Shown: in pieces, positions 23,150-33,698 of the stretch
How the letters are laid out: every line of letters starts with the position of its first letter
Numbering within the stretch: the first letter of the stretch is position 1
NCBI GenBank assembly: GCA_019188255.1
Contig: JAETXT010000003.1
Location: 4,464,001-4,528,000, forward strand
Direction of reading: 5' to 3'
Source: Verticillium longisporum
Taxonomy: Eukaryota > Ascomycota > Sordariomycetes > Glomerellales > Plectosphaerellaceae
DNA length: 64,000 bases
Position numbers and translations under genes: made by a program
The notes under the pieces: model-generated
Told to the model about the DNA's origin: nothing
The model's input: only the letters and a program-made list of their open reading frames with translations
Databases searched by the model: none

Positions 23150-25007
23150 ACGTAATCCACAAGCGAGTGGTTCACCCAAGCGAGTGGTTCACTTCGCCCG
23201 GGCCCACGACCTACACCTGAATTCTACAGATTCCACCTCCGCCCGGGATGGAGACTCTTTCAAAAGAAGGTCAATTATTCCTTGCTATCCAAGCTATGGA
23301 CAATGACCCGAACCTAAGCGCCCGGAGTGCTGCGAGGATCTACACCGTCCCCTTAACGACGCTCCTCCGACGCCAGAAGGGCAAACCCTCCCGACGCGAA
23401 AGCCCGCCCAATTCTGCCAAATTAACAGTACTAGAAGAGAAAACTATTGTCGAATATATCCTTGACCTAGATGCGCGATCTTACCCTCCCCGGTTGGGTG
23501 AGGTCGGAGATATGGCGAATCGCCTGCTTGCCGACCGTGACGCGCCACGCGTCGGGAAGAACTGGGCCGCAAACTTCGTCAAACGGCAACCAGAGCTCCG
23601 GACGCGTTTCTTTCGCAAGTACGACTACAAGAGGGCCCAATGCGAAGATCCGGACGCGATAAACGCGTGGTTCCGCCTCGTGCATAACATGATCGCCAAG
23701 TACGGCATCCAAGAGGCTGACATGTACAACTTTGACGAGACCGGCTTCCAGATGGGCGTTATCGCCAACGGAATGGTCGTGACCAGTTCGGAAAGACGGT
23801 CCAATGTGAAGATGAGGCAGCCAGGCAACCGGGAATGGGTTACGGTGATCCAGGGCGTTGGCGCGTTGGGTTTCTCCGTCCCGCCGTTCATCGTGGTTTC
23901 GGGCAAGTACCACCTCTCGAGCTGGTACCAGGACGACGCGATTTCTCGCGACTGGAGAATCGCAACATCTCCAAACGGCTGGACGACGAATGATATTGGT
24001 CTGGAATGGATTCGGCATTTTGACAGGCATACAAAGTCCCGTACTTCGGGCGGTTATCGCCTACTGATCCTGGATGGCCACGAAAGTCACCACTCGGTCG
24101 ACTTCGAACTCTACTGCAAGGAGAACAACATCATCACACTCTGTATGCCTCCTCATTCGTCACATCTACTCCAGCCTCTCGATGTTGGGTGTTTTGGCCC
24201 ACTAAAGAAAGCATACGGTCGGCAAATCGAGGATAGGATGAGGGCGGGTACAACGCACATCAGCAAAGAGGACTTCTTCCCGGCGTTTTCGGCTGCATTT
24301 CAGCAAGCAATGACAGAAAAACATCCAGGGAGGCTTTCGAGGAGCGGGGCTTGTCCCCATAACCCGGAAACAGTCCTGTCAAAGCTGGATGTGAGGTTGA
24401 GGACGACGACGCCTCCGGGGACGTCCCACGGGGAGCGTGATTCTTGGGTCTCTAAGACGCCCACTAACCTGCTCGAGGCAGGTTCCCAGACTGACTTCAT
24501 CAAAGGGCGAATCTCACGCCACCAGGGAAGCTCCCCAACGTCAATTTTAGATGCTGTTGACTATCTTGCGAAGGGGACGCGGGGTGTTATGCACCAGATC
24601 GCTCTTTTGAAGTCAGAGGTTATGATCCTTCGAGAGGAAAATGCTACACTAAGCCGACGCCGGAGGGCCAAAAAGCTACGTCTCCGGGAAGGAGGAAGCA
24701 TGGCTGTAGGCGAGGGACAGGACAAGATTGCTCAGAAGGAAGTAGATATCCAGATAAAAGAGGAAACGCTGCAGAACCCGGGTCCCGCGTCGTGGTCCCA
24801 GCCGAAGAAACGATGCTGTAGCGTATGCGGGAAGACCGGCCACAACGCGAGAACTTGTCAGGTAGCTATCTCATCGTCTGCAAAAGACGAGGAGGAGTGA
24901 TTTTAATTGATTTACGGCGTTTGGGTTGAGGTTTTCCTCGGAATGTTTGTCGGGTCGGGGTGAAGTGAACCACTCGCATGGGTGAACCACTCGCTTGTGG
25001 ATTACGT
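23150..25007 (+). mobile_element. Fot1/pogo-like DNA transposon, copy 3 (1858 bp), putatively autonomous
   Basis: Flanked by TA duplications at 23148-23149 and 25008-25009, with TIRs as in the other copies but in opposite orientation. It is the only copy whose transposase frame is uninterrupted from start to stop, so it is the candidate autonomous source for the group. All four copies are almost identical, implying very recent transposition or ongoing gene conversion. Confidence 0.94.
23248..24900 (+). CDS. Fot1/pogo-like transposase, intact, 550 aa
   Basis: Cuts the element at its TIRs and reinserts it at TA. The N-terminus (about 1-50) is a psq-type helix-turn-helix, and residues ~60-125 form a CENP-B-type DNA-binding helix-turn-helix with KNWAANFVKR. 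The DDE core contains D163 (YNFDETGF), D276 (LLILDGHESHH) and D312 (LQPLDVGCFGPLKKAY). There are 35 residues between the last two, which gives DD35D. Residues ~430-480 are rich in heptad-like leucines and basic residues and may form a coiled coil. C524-C527-H532-C537 make a CCHC knuckle (CX2CX4HX4C), and the tail is acidic (DEEE). The ATG lies 98 bp inside the TIR end. Long antisense frames inside the gene are shadows. Confidence 0.95.
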   Translation: METLSKEGQLFLAIQAMDNDPNLSARSAARIYTVPLTTLLRRQKGKPSRRESPPNSAKLTVLEEKTIVEYILDLDARSYPPRLGEVGDMANRLLADRDAPRVGKNWAANFVKRQPELRTRFFRKYDYKRAQCEDPDAINAWFRLVHNMIAKYGIQEADMYNFDETGFQMGVIANGMVVTSSERRSNVKMRQPGNREWVTVIQGVGALGFSVPPFIVVSGKYHLSSWYQDDAISRDWRIATSPNGWTTNDIGLEWIRHFDRHTKSRTSGGYRLLILDGHESHHSVDFELYCKENNIITLCMPPHSSHLLQPLDVGCFGPLKKAYGRQIEDRMRAGTTHISKEDFFPAFSAAFQQAMTEKHPGRLSRSGACPHNPETVLSKLDVRLRTTTPPGTSHGERDSWVSKTPTNLLEAGSQTDFIKGRISRHQGSSPTSILDAVDYLAKGTRGVMHQIALLKSEVMILREENATLSRRRRAKKLRLREGGSMAVGEGQDKIAQKEVDIQIKEETLQNPGPASWSQPKKRCCSVCGKTGHNARTCQVAISSSAKDEEE

Positions 25008-25009
25008 TA

Positions 25010-25802
25010 TAGGAATAGAAGACGTATATATAGTCGAGAGAATATTTAATTATAGGGGACTATTATATAATTAATAGTACTTTATTAAATAAGAAGGATA
25101 CCTAGAAAACGAGAATTTATAGGAACTATAGTAAAATATAATAAACGATTTTATTAAAATATATAAATAATTATAAGAAAGAGTAATAGCGGATTAATAA
25201 TAATTTAATTAATATTTAAAGGGTAGTCTAGCCCTTAGCCTTATTTTTAAAGGAGAATAATAAAAAAAAAAGTAAAAGAAAAAACTAAATAATAAAAGAA
25301 TATTAGCGGACTATTAATAGTTCTTAAGCTACTATTTCGCTATTACCTTCTTAGTTCTCGTTATCCTCCTTATTATTAATAATATTAATAAGAGTATTAT
25401 AATTCTAATAAATTATTAATAAATAAATAGTAAATAATTAATAAACGATTTATAATTAAAGTATAATTCTCCTAGATCTCGGATTAGATAGTAACTAGTT
25501 TAGCGAGAGAACCGGCAATCTACTATAAAGTAGTAGCGGAGACCTTAATAGTAGTAATAGAGCGCTTAGTAGCCTAGGCGAGACGATTAGCAATAGTAAA
25601 GTAGCGAATAGAATACTCGCTAGCCTCCTATTAATTAATAATAATATACTTCTTAGCGCTTAGTACTTTATTATTTTTACCCTTTTAAAGGGCCTTCTAG
25701 CTAGCGGTCTTAGCTATATCGAAATTAATTAAAAGAAATCTATTAATATTTAAATAATAAATATCTAATAAATAAGTATTATTTACTTTAAAGATATTAA
25801 TA
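25010..25802. repeat. AT-rich RIPed segment between Fot1-like copies 3 and 4
   Basis: AT-rich, CA/TG-poor sequence with no readable frame. It has somewhat more CG and GC-rich islands around 25500-25700 than its surroundings, so RIP may be less complete there. No tandem array seen. Confidence 0.5.
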
Positions 25803-25804
25803 TA

Positions 25805-27663
25805 ACGTAATCCACAAGCGAGTGGTTCACCCATGCGAGTGGTTCACTTCACCCCGACCCGACAAACATTCCGAGGAAAACCTCAACCCAAACGCCGTAA
25901 ATCAATTAAAATCACTCCTCCTCGTCTTTTGCAGACGATGAGATAGCTACCTGACAAGTTCTCGCGTTGTGGCCGGTCTTCCCGCATACGCTACAGCATC
26001 GTTTCTTCGGCTGGGACCACGACGCGGGACCCGGGTTCTGCAGCGTTTCCTCTTTTATCTGGATATCTACTTCCTTCTGAGCAATCTTGTCCTGTCCCTC
26101 GCCTACAGCCATGCTTCCTCCTTCCCGGAGACGTAGCTTTTGGCCCTCCGGCGTCGGCTTAGTGTAGCATTTTCCTCTCGAAGGATCATAACCTCTGACT
26201 TCAAAAGAGCGATCTGGTGCATAACACCCCGCGTCCCCTTCGCAAGATAGTCAACAGCATCTAAAATTGACGTTGGGGAGCTTCCCTGGTGGCGTGAGAT
26301 TCGCCCTTTGATGAAGTCAGTCTGGGAACCTGCCTCGAGCAGGTTAGTGGGCGTCTTAGAGACCCAAGAATCACGCTCCCCGTGGGACGTCCCCGGAGGC
26401 GTCGTCGTCCTCAACCTCACATCCAGCTTTGACAGGACTGTTTCCGGGTTATGGGGGACAAGCCCCGCTCCTCGAAAGCCTCCCTGGATGTTTTTTCTGT
26501 CATTGCTTGCTGAAATGCAGCCGAAAACGCCGGGAAGAAGTCTTCTTTGCTGATGTGCGTTGTACCCGCCCTCATCCTATCCTCGATTTGCCGACCGTAT
26601 GCTTTCTTTAGTGGGCCAAAACACCCAACATCGAGAGGCTGGAGTAGATGTGACGAATGAGGAGGCATACAGAGTGTGATGATGTTGTTCTCCTTGCAGT
26701 AGAGTTCGAAGTCGACCGAGTGGTGACTTTCGTGGCCATCCAGGATCAGTAGGCGATAACCGCCCGAAGTACGGGACTTTGTATGCCTGTCAAAATGCCG
26801 AATCCATTCCAGACCAATATCATTCGTCGTCCAGCCGTTTGGAGATGTTGCGATTCTCCAGTCGCGAGAAATCGCGTCGTCCTGGTACCAGCTCGAGAGG
26901 TGGTACTTGCCCGAAACCACGATGAACGGCGGGACGGAGAAACCCAACGCGCCAACGCCCTGGATCACCGTAACCCATTCCCGGTTGCCTGGCTGCCTCA
27001 TCTTCACATTGGACCGTCTTTCCGAACTGGTCACGACCATTCCGTTGGCGATAACGCCCATCTGGAAGCCGGTCTCGTCAAAGTTGTACATGTCAGCCTC
27101 TTGGATGCCGTACTTGGCGATCATGTTATGCACGAGGCGGAACCACGCGTTTATCGCGTCCGGATCTTCGCATTGGGCCCTCTTGTAGTCGTACTTGCGA
27201 AAGAAACGCGTCCGGAGCTCTGGTTGCCGTTTGACGAAGTTTGCGGCCCAGTTCTTCCCGACGCGTGGCGCGTCACGGTCGGCAAGCAGGCGATTCGCCA
27301 TATCTCCGACCTCACCCAACCGGGGAGGGTAAGATCGCGCATCTAGGTCAAGGATATATTCGACAATAGTTTTCTCTTCTAGTACTGTTAATTTGGCAGA
27401 ATTGGGCGGGCTTTCGCGTCGGGAGGGTTTGCCCTTCTGGCGTCGGAGGAGCGTCGTTAAGGGGACGGTGTAGATCCTCGCAGCACTCCGGGCGCTTAGG
27501 TTCGGGTCATTGTCCATAGCTTGGATAGCAAGGAATAATTGACCTTCTTTTGAAAGAGTCTCCATCCCGGGCGGAGGTGGAATCTGTAGAATTCAGGTGT
27601 AGGTCGTGGGCCCGGGCGAAGTGAACCACTCGCTTGGGTGAACCACTCGCTTGTGGATTACGT
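25805..27663 (-). mobile_element. Fot1/pogo-like DNA transposon, copy 4 (1859 bp)
   Basis: Flanked by TA at 25803-25804 and 27664-27665, with the usual TIRs. It shares the six-A run with copy 1 but shares the CCG triplet before the start codon with copy 3, and has a private C-to-T change near 26543. The conflicting markers suggest exchange between copies. Confidence 0.93.
25912..27565 (-). pseudogene. Fot1-like transposase, frameshifted (copy 4)
   Basis: Has the same three homopolymer differences as copy 1 and the same predicted 382-residue truncated product. The downstream pieces at 26103-26420 and 25912-26112 carry the coiled-coil-like segment and the CCHC knuckle out of frame. Confidence 0.88.
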
Positions 27664-27665
27664 TA

Positions 27666-29200
27666 GCTATTCTTAATTATAGCCTTAATAGCTAATTTAA
27701 GGGCGTATATAATAGCTTAATACTTAATAAGTACCTATAGGGGATTAGCTATTAGATAATAGGGGAATAAAAGGGGGGTAATTTATAATAAAGTATAGCT
27801 TACCTCCTTAAACTATTCTATAATAGGAGTATTTAGCGGAATTAGCTATATAAAAGATTAACCGATAATTAATTATTAGATAATAGCTAATTTACTAATA
27901 TCCTCCTTATAATAAAAGTACTCCCTACTTATAATAGGATTAAATTACTTATATATATAATTATAATAGCGGAGGTATAATAAGTCTTTAATAGAATATA
28001 TCTATCTAGGCTCCTAGTAAGGATTAGGAGAAAAAGGAGCTATTACTCTATAGCTAATTAGCTATTAAACTATAAAGGAAACGTTAAAAGTAATTTATAA
28101 ATAGGAAATTATTTAAATAATAATATTACTATTTTTAATTAATAGGTAATTAATAAATAGATATTAATAGATTTATAAATTATTTTTATTAAAGAATTAA
28201 AAAACTAGAATTAATCTAAGAACTATATTTAATTAATAATTATATAATAGCTAATTATTAAAGGATTATTATAAAAGATATAAAAGTAATATTAAAGAGG
28301 GGAAGAATATTATTATCGTTATTATTATCATTAAAAAAGAAGAAAAAACGGAAATAATAATTAGAAAATCCTCTTATAGATATATTAGAAACCTATAATA
28401 AGCTACCCTAGAATAATAGCTATTTATTAAATCTAAATAGTAAAAAAGGAAAGAATAAAGAATAATAGATTAATAAATCTATATTAAAAGGTAAATAATT
28501 ATTAATTAGCTATAGAAGAAGCTTATTAGATTATTATTTAAGAATAGAATAATATAAAAATAATTAAATAGAATTAAGATAAAGAAAGAGAATAGAAGAA
28601 TATTAAAATAATAAAACTATATTAATAAGCTATTATTTATTAATTAATTATAAAAGAGAATTATTAAATTATTAAATAAGAATAATAGAAGAATAAGAAG
28701 TAGAATTAAGATAAGAAGAAAGATATATAAAAGTATTAAACTATAATTATTAGATAATAAAGAATTAACCTAGAAACCCTAATTAATTAATAGAAAGTAT
28801 TTATTGAGATAAATATTTAAAAACTAAATAGAAACCTAGAATATATAGATATTATTAGATTAGATAATACTAAATAGCCTAAGAGAGAACTACTTAGAAC
28901 TTAATAGGGACCTTTAATTTAAATATTATATTATACTTTAGGACGAAGTAAAGAGAGAGATAAAGCATTATATTAAGACCTAAAGGAGGTATAAGACCGA
29001 TAAAGGATCGCTTATTATTTAATCGTAGGAATTAAGAAGAGAGGACCGAGCATAGTAAGGGAATAGTTATAAGAAAGGTTAATAGACTAAGATTTAGAGA
29101 AGGGCATCGATTATTCTATCTTCCTAGAAACCCCTAAAAGACTAATAGTTAATCCCTTTACTCGTTATATAAGACTCCTTAATAGCTAGGTGTGGCTTAA
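27666..29200. repeat. AT-rich RIPed block up to the gene-block border
   Basis: RIP-type composition continues to about 29190, where it changes within a few tens of bases to GC-balanced sequence. No frame, TIR or array could be supported. Confidence 0.6.
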
Positions 29201-30933
29201 AAAGTGTTAGCGTGGCGGTGGCGCGTCTAGGGCCGATGAGGCGTATCTCTCTATATGCGTACTATACTTAAAACCCTTTCTATAGGATCGTGCACAGCTT
29301 CTACTACTCGCAATCCATTAACCTGCACTGGATTTCATATGCATACTTCCCTCTTGTTTACCATCGTATAGTACCAGGCGCCGCTCCGCTCAAACCGCCC
29401 CGAAATTAGCTATTTGCTTTCAAATTTCCATCACTCGAGCCAGTAACTCAAGTCCTTCAACCAAATGGATCATTGGCAGGCGATACTCATAGTCATTTCT
29501 AAAAGTTCTAATTGCTGAAATTCCGAATCCACGGGATCGAAGACAAATGCTTGATCAACGGTGGTACCATATGCTGCAACATCACGTTCGATTTTGAGCA
29601 TACGTATGGAGGAGAAGAGATCGTCGCGTGAGCAGTGACATGCGCCCAGCTTGTTCGGGGGCGGGGTATTGGCGACCGAGTCGGGCGGGAGTATTTCGAT
29701 CGATATGCCACGAAGGACCGGCTTTCTGCCATGGCAAGTGGCGCAGCGGCCTTGGTTCGGCGGATCTGAGTTGCCCAGATCATGATGACCTCAACTTCGT
29801 CTCTTGGTTGCTTAGAGTCGTCCAGTCCTTTTGACCCTTGAGAAGATGGTGGATGGGCCGATCTATTGATGCCTATGGTACCTGACAGCTTCCCTGCCTT
29901 GCTTGCCAGGCCACAGTGGCGGGGGGTCTTAGGAGGTATCAGGTGTGTGCATGACACCATGCGGGGCGGCCCGAATGACTGGTTCAGAGTGATGCTTACA
30001 CTGGCGAAGGATAGTTACATCGAATCAGACTCCAGGTTGACGCGTACAGCATCACATAGAGTCGTTTCAGCAACATCGCGGTGAACACATGGTGGCATGA
30101 AGCCGGGAGCTGGTCTTGAATGCAAGATGACTTGGGCTGGAAAAAGAACCTGTGTGTTGTTATGCTAAGGTACCTCGGTCATGGCGTGTCAGCCTTTTCT
30201 GATCATCTGGTAGCATTAAATTGTCGTGCGGGGAAGGATTAGTAAGATGCCTCAACGTCTGTCTGTTACTCTTGACCGGACTCCTTGGCTAGCTTGGCCT
30301 TTCACTTAAGGTGGTGTACAACACTGTGGCCATGGGTCGAACGCGTCACACATACAAGCAAGGCTTCACCCATGCAGAGACGAATCGCGTTCGATGCGAT
30401 CAAAGGTTGGGTGCCTGGTCTTATTGTTCGAATGGATCGTTGTAGGGGAAGGATGCCAGCGTCAACAATTGTCCGCGCATATAATTCGGTCAAATGCCAT
30501 ATTTCCGCTCCAAACATGTCCTATTGTTGGTGATCGACCATGAATCCTTGTCAATCAACCTTGCTTGTTGCTTCCTCGGGTGTTTGGCGAAGCTGCATGA
30601 TGCTACGCCCCACGACTGGGGTGGAATCCTGACTGCCGAGACCGACAGACCCCAACTCCCCCATACTCAACGTCGCTTTCAGGGCCAGGTCCCGGACCAA
30701 ACCATGGCGAGGTTGGACAAGATGGGAGACAGTCAAGTACATATTATGTGAAGACCCCCCGCCGTGCCTGGGTAACAAGCTGCATTCAACTTGATCTTAC
30801 ACAGAGTGGACGTACAACGGAATTGGAGTGTTGGGCTTTCAAGGCCTAGTACCACCACAACACCGCTGGAGAAAGTGGATCATATTCTACATGTATTGAA
30901 AAGACACTGGTGAATGTTCAGCATCACAGAAAT
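29201..30933. other. Intergenic border region upstream of the sugar transporter
   Basis: GC-balanced DNA between the RIPed block and the transporter start. Apart from the possible coding remnant at 29470-29790, the frames here are short, overlap on both strands and show no recognisable motif. It should contain the transporter promoter, but no clear TATA box was found. Confidence 0.45.
29470..29790 (-). pseudogene. Possible partial coding segment without start codon
   Basis: One minus-strand frame stays open for about 106 codons between a TGA at 29791-29793 and a TGA at 29470-29472. It reads like real protein: a CATCHGRKPVLRG segment, then LFSSIRMLKIERDVAAYG, and a C-terminal DPVDSEFQQLELLEM helix-like end. 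There is no ATG in frame, so it is either the last exon of a gene whose 5' part is lost or unrecognised, or a relic. The family is not recognised. It lies just inside the gene block next to the RIPed border. Confidence 0.3.
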
Positions 30934-32772
30934 ATGTGGCAGGCAAGCAATGTCTATGCCATCTGTGGCTTTGCCGCCATTGGTAAGTCTATCAACCGCA
31001 GATGCCTATTGTCTCACCATGTCTATCGAGCGACCTCTGGCCAAGCATGGTCTTTTCCATCACAAAGAAGCTGGTTACTAATACTCTACAGGCGGTGGTC
31101 TATTCGGATTCGACATCTCCTCCATGTCTGGCGTCCTTGGCACCGAGGCCTATCGCCAGTACTTCGACCACCCAACCGAGTACCGCCAGGGGGGCATCAC
31201 TGCCTCCATGCCTGTTGGCTCTCTCCTGGGTGCTCTTTCTTCTTCCTTTATCGCCGATCGTTTCTCTCGAAAGGTTTCTCTGCAAATCGCCTGTATCTTC
31301 TGGATCATCGGTGCTACATTTCAGTGTGCCGCCAACGGCGTGGCTCTACTCTGCGTAGGCCGTATCGTTGCCGGCTACTGCGTCGGTATATGCTCAGCTA
31401 TCGTCCCTGTCTATCAGTCCGAGATTGCCCCTAAAGAGATCCGTGGCCGCGTCGTATCGCTGCAGCAGTGGGCCATTACTTGGGGTATCCTGATTCAGTA
31501 CTTCATCCAGTATGGTGCGGCCGAGGGTACGGATGGTGGTCCGACCGATCCCGAGCAGTCAACCGCCGCTTTCCGTATCCCCTGGGGTGTCCAGATGGTG
31601 CCTGGCGTCATCCTATTCCTCGGCCTATTTTTCTGCCCCTACAGGCCACGGTGGCTCGCGTCCAAGGATCGCTGGGAAGAGGCAATGAAGGTTCTCGTCC
31701 ACGTCCATGGAAAGGGAAATCCCGATGACCCCAAGGTCCTCGCTCAGTACCTAGAAATCGAGGAGGCTCTACGCTTCGAACGTGAGCAGGCCGTTACAAG
31801 TTTCAAGGCACTCGTCGCTCCAAGAATGTTCAAGCGCGTGCTTCTTGGCATGAGTTTGCAGGCTTGGTCGCAGCTTTGCGGAATGAACATTATGATGTGT
31901 AAGTTCGAGTCGTCTTAGCGATGAAGATTATCAGTACTAACGAATCCAGACTACATCGTCTACATCATGCAAGGCGCTGGCCTCGGCAACCCCCTTCTGA
32001 CAGCCTCGGTCCAGTATATCATCAACGTTGCCCTCACTCTTCCCGCCATTATCTTCCTCGACAAGTGGGGTCGCCGCAAGCCCCTCATCATCGGCTCCTT
32101 CTTCATGATGACCTGGCTCTTCATCTCGGGCGCTTTGCAACAGGCCTATGGCGAGCCGAACACGCATGAGACACGCCCCACTGACAACCCTGATGTCACC
32201 TGGATTGTCTACGAGCAACGACCCCTTTCTATCGCCATTGTCTCATGCTCCTATCTCTTCGTCGCAACCTTCGCCACCACCTGGGGACCAGTGTCCTGGA
32301 CCTACCCTGCCGAGATCTTCCCGAGTAAAGTACGCGCCAAGGCTGTCTCGCTCGCGACAGCTACGAACTGGTTCTTTAACACTGTTCTGGCGTTTGCTGT
32401 GCCACCACTGCTGTGGAACATCAACTACAACATGTACTACATCTTCGCCACATTCAACGCGCTGGCATGCATCCACATGTTCTTGCTCGCGCCAGAGACA
32501 AAGGTAAACCTCAGAGTTGCTCGCTGTTGGGATATCTGACTAACACCCACTAGGGCTTTACGCTTGAGGAGATGGACGATGTGTTCAACTCAGGTATCCC
32601 GGCCTGGCGCACACACGTTAAAACGTCGCGGTTGGATGAGCTTGCTGTTGAGATTGAGGCAGCGAAGGGGAAAGGCGTGGAACCTGCAGTAGGCAACGAC
32701 GAATACGTGCCAGGCGAGAAGACTGTGCAAACAACGACGGGATCCCACGAGGACAACACACGAGCTGTGTGA
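30934..32772 (+). CDS. MFS sugar (hexose-type) transporter, 542 aa
   Basis: Four exons: 30934-30982, 31092-31898, 31950-32503 and 32554-32772. The introns of 109, 51 and 50 bp have GTAAG-like donors, and the last two have clear CTAAC branch sites. The protein belongs to the MFS sugar-porter family and would import hexoses at the plasma membrane. Family marks in order: the exon 1/2 join giving a GGLFGFDISSMSG first helix, an RFSRK loop, GRIVAGYCVG, the IAPKEIRGR segment, a SQLCGMNIMMYYIVYI helix 7 split by an intron, DKWGRRK, and PETKGFTLEEMDDVF at the C-terminal end. Length is typical for the family. The sugar specificity cannot be read from the sequence. Confidence 0.93.
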
Positions 32773-33698
32773 AACTTCTGGTCCTTTGGCCATAGGTGAG
32801 CCTCTAATCTCATTCCAACGGGTATGGAGACAACGCATTGGCAAGCACTTGCTGTGATTACCGTGTGACTATCAGATGATTATCAGGGTAGAGACTTGGA
32901 TGTGTTTTGTAATCAAGTACCATTGTCTACAAGCAGGTGACATCTTCCTGAACATGACCACGACGTGCCTCCTGGTGTCCATTCCCACCGAGCCCCCAGA
33001 TAACAATGAACTCAATCATCATGTCTGCTACCGCATAAAAGAGAGAAATTTCCAGACCTCCCCCCAGGAATTACTTAGTGTCCGGTTTCTGGGCTATGAG
33101 CTTCGCTGCAAGCTCGTCTCGCTCTCACGAAACCTGGCCGAGAGCTTCTTCAAGCTTGTCGTAGGAGTCAGCCTCTTTATTGGAAGCAACCTCTCTGTTC
33201 ATTCCATCTCCACGGTCAAGCTTGCCTGAGGAGACAACCGCCCCAGCAAGGGCCAATAAAAAAAATTCAGCTCGAGTACTTCGTTTCTCTCGGCTGCGAG
33301 ATCTTCAAGGTCTTCAGATGCTCGTCACTGTCAGTCTTGACTTTTCTTGGTGTGTATACTTTGACGCCCTTGAAAGTGCGCTCTACAGTGCGTAAGTCGT
33401 CTGCCTTCTGAGGTAGGTAAGCTAGCGTTTCTAAGAGACACTATAAGTTGGTAAAAGCATCAATTGTTGTGTTGTACCAGAATTGTCTTGTAAGCCATAG
33501 TAAGGGGATGGCAGGAAGCACGGCTTTGTTCTGGACTTCACTGCAGCAATGGTGATGATTGTTTCGCAAGCAAATAATTGGAAGCATCGAGATATGTCGT
33601 AGATTGTAATCGTAGTATATGTAAATCATGAAGTGAAAGCACGAATTCGAGAAACAGAGATGCCAAGAGCCCCGCAACGTCGCATGGCTCAAGCCTCA
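32773..33698. other. Intergenic, convergent 3' ends
   Basis: Spacer between the ends of the sugar transporter (+) and the carboxypeptidase (-). The short frames present have no protein-like features, and no RNA gene was seen. Confidence 0.5.
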
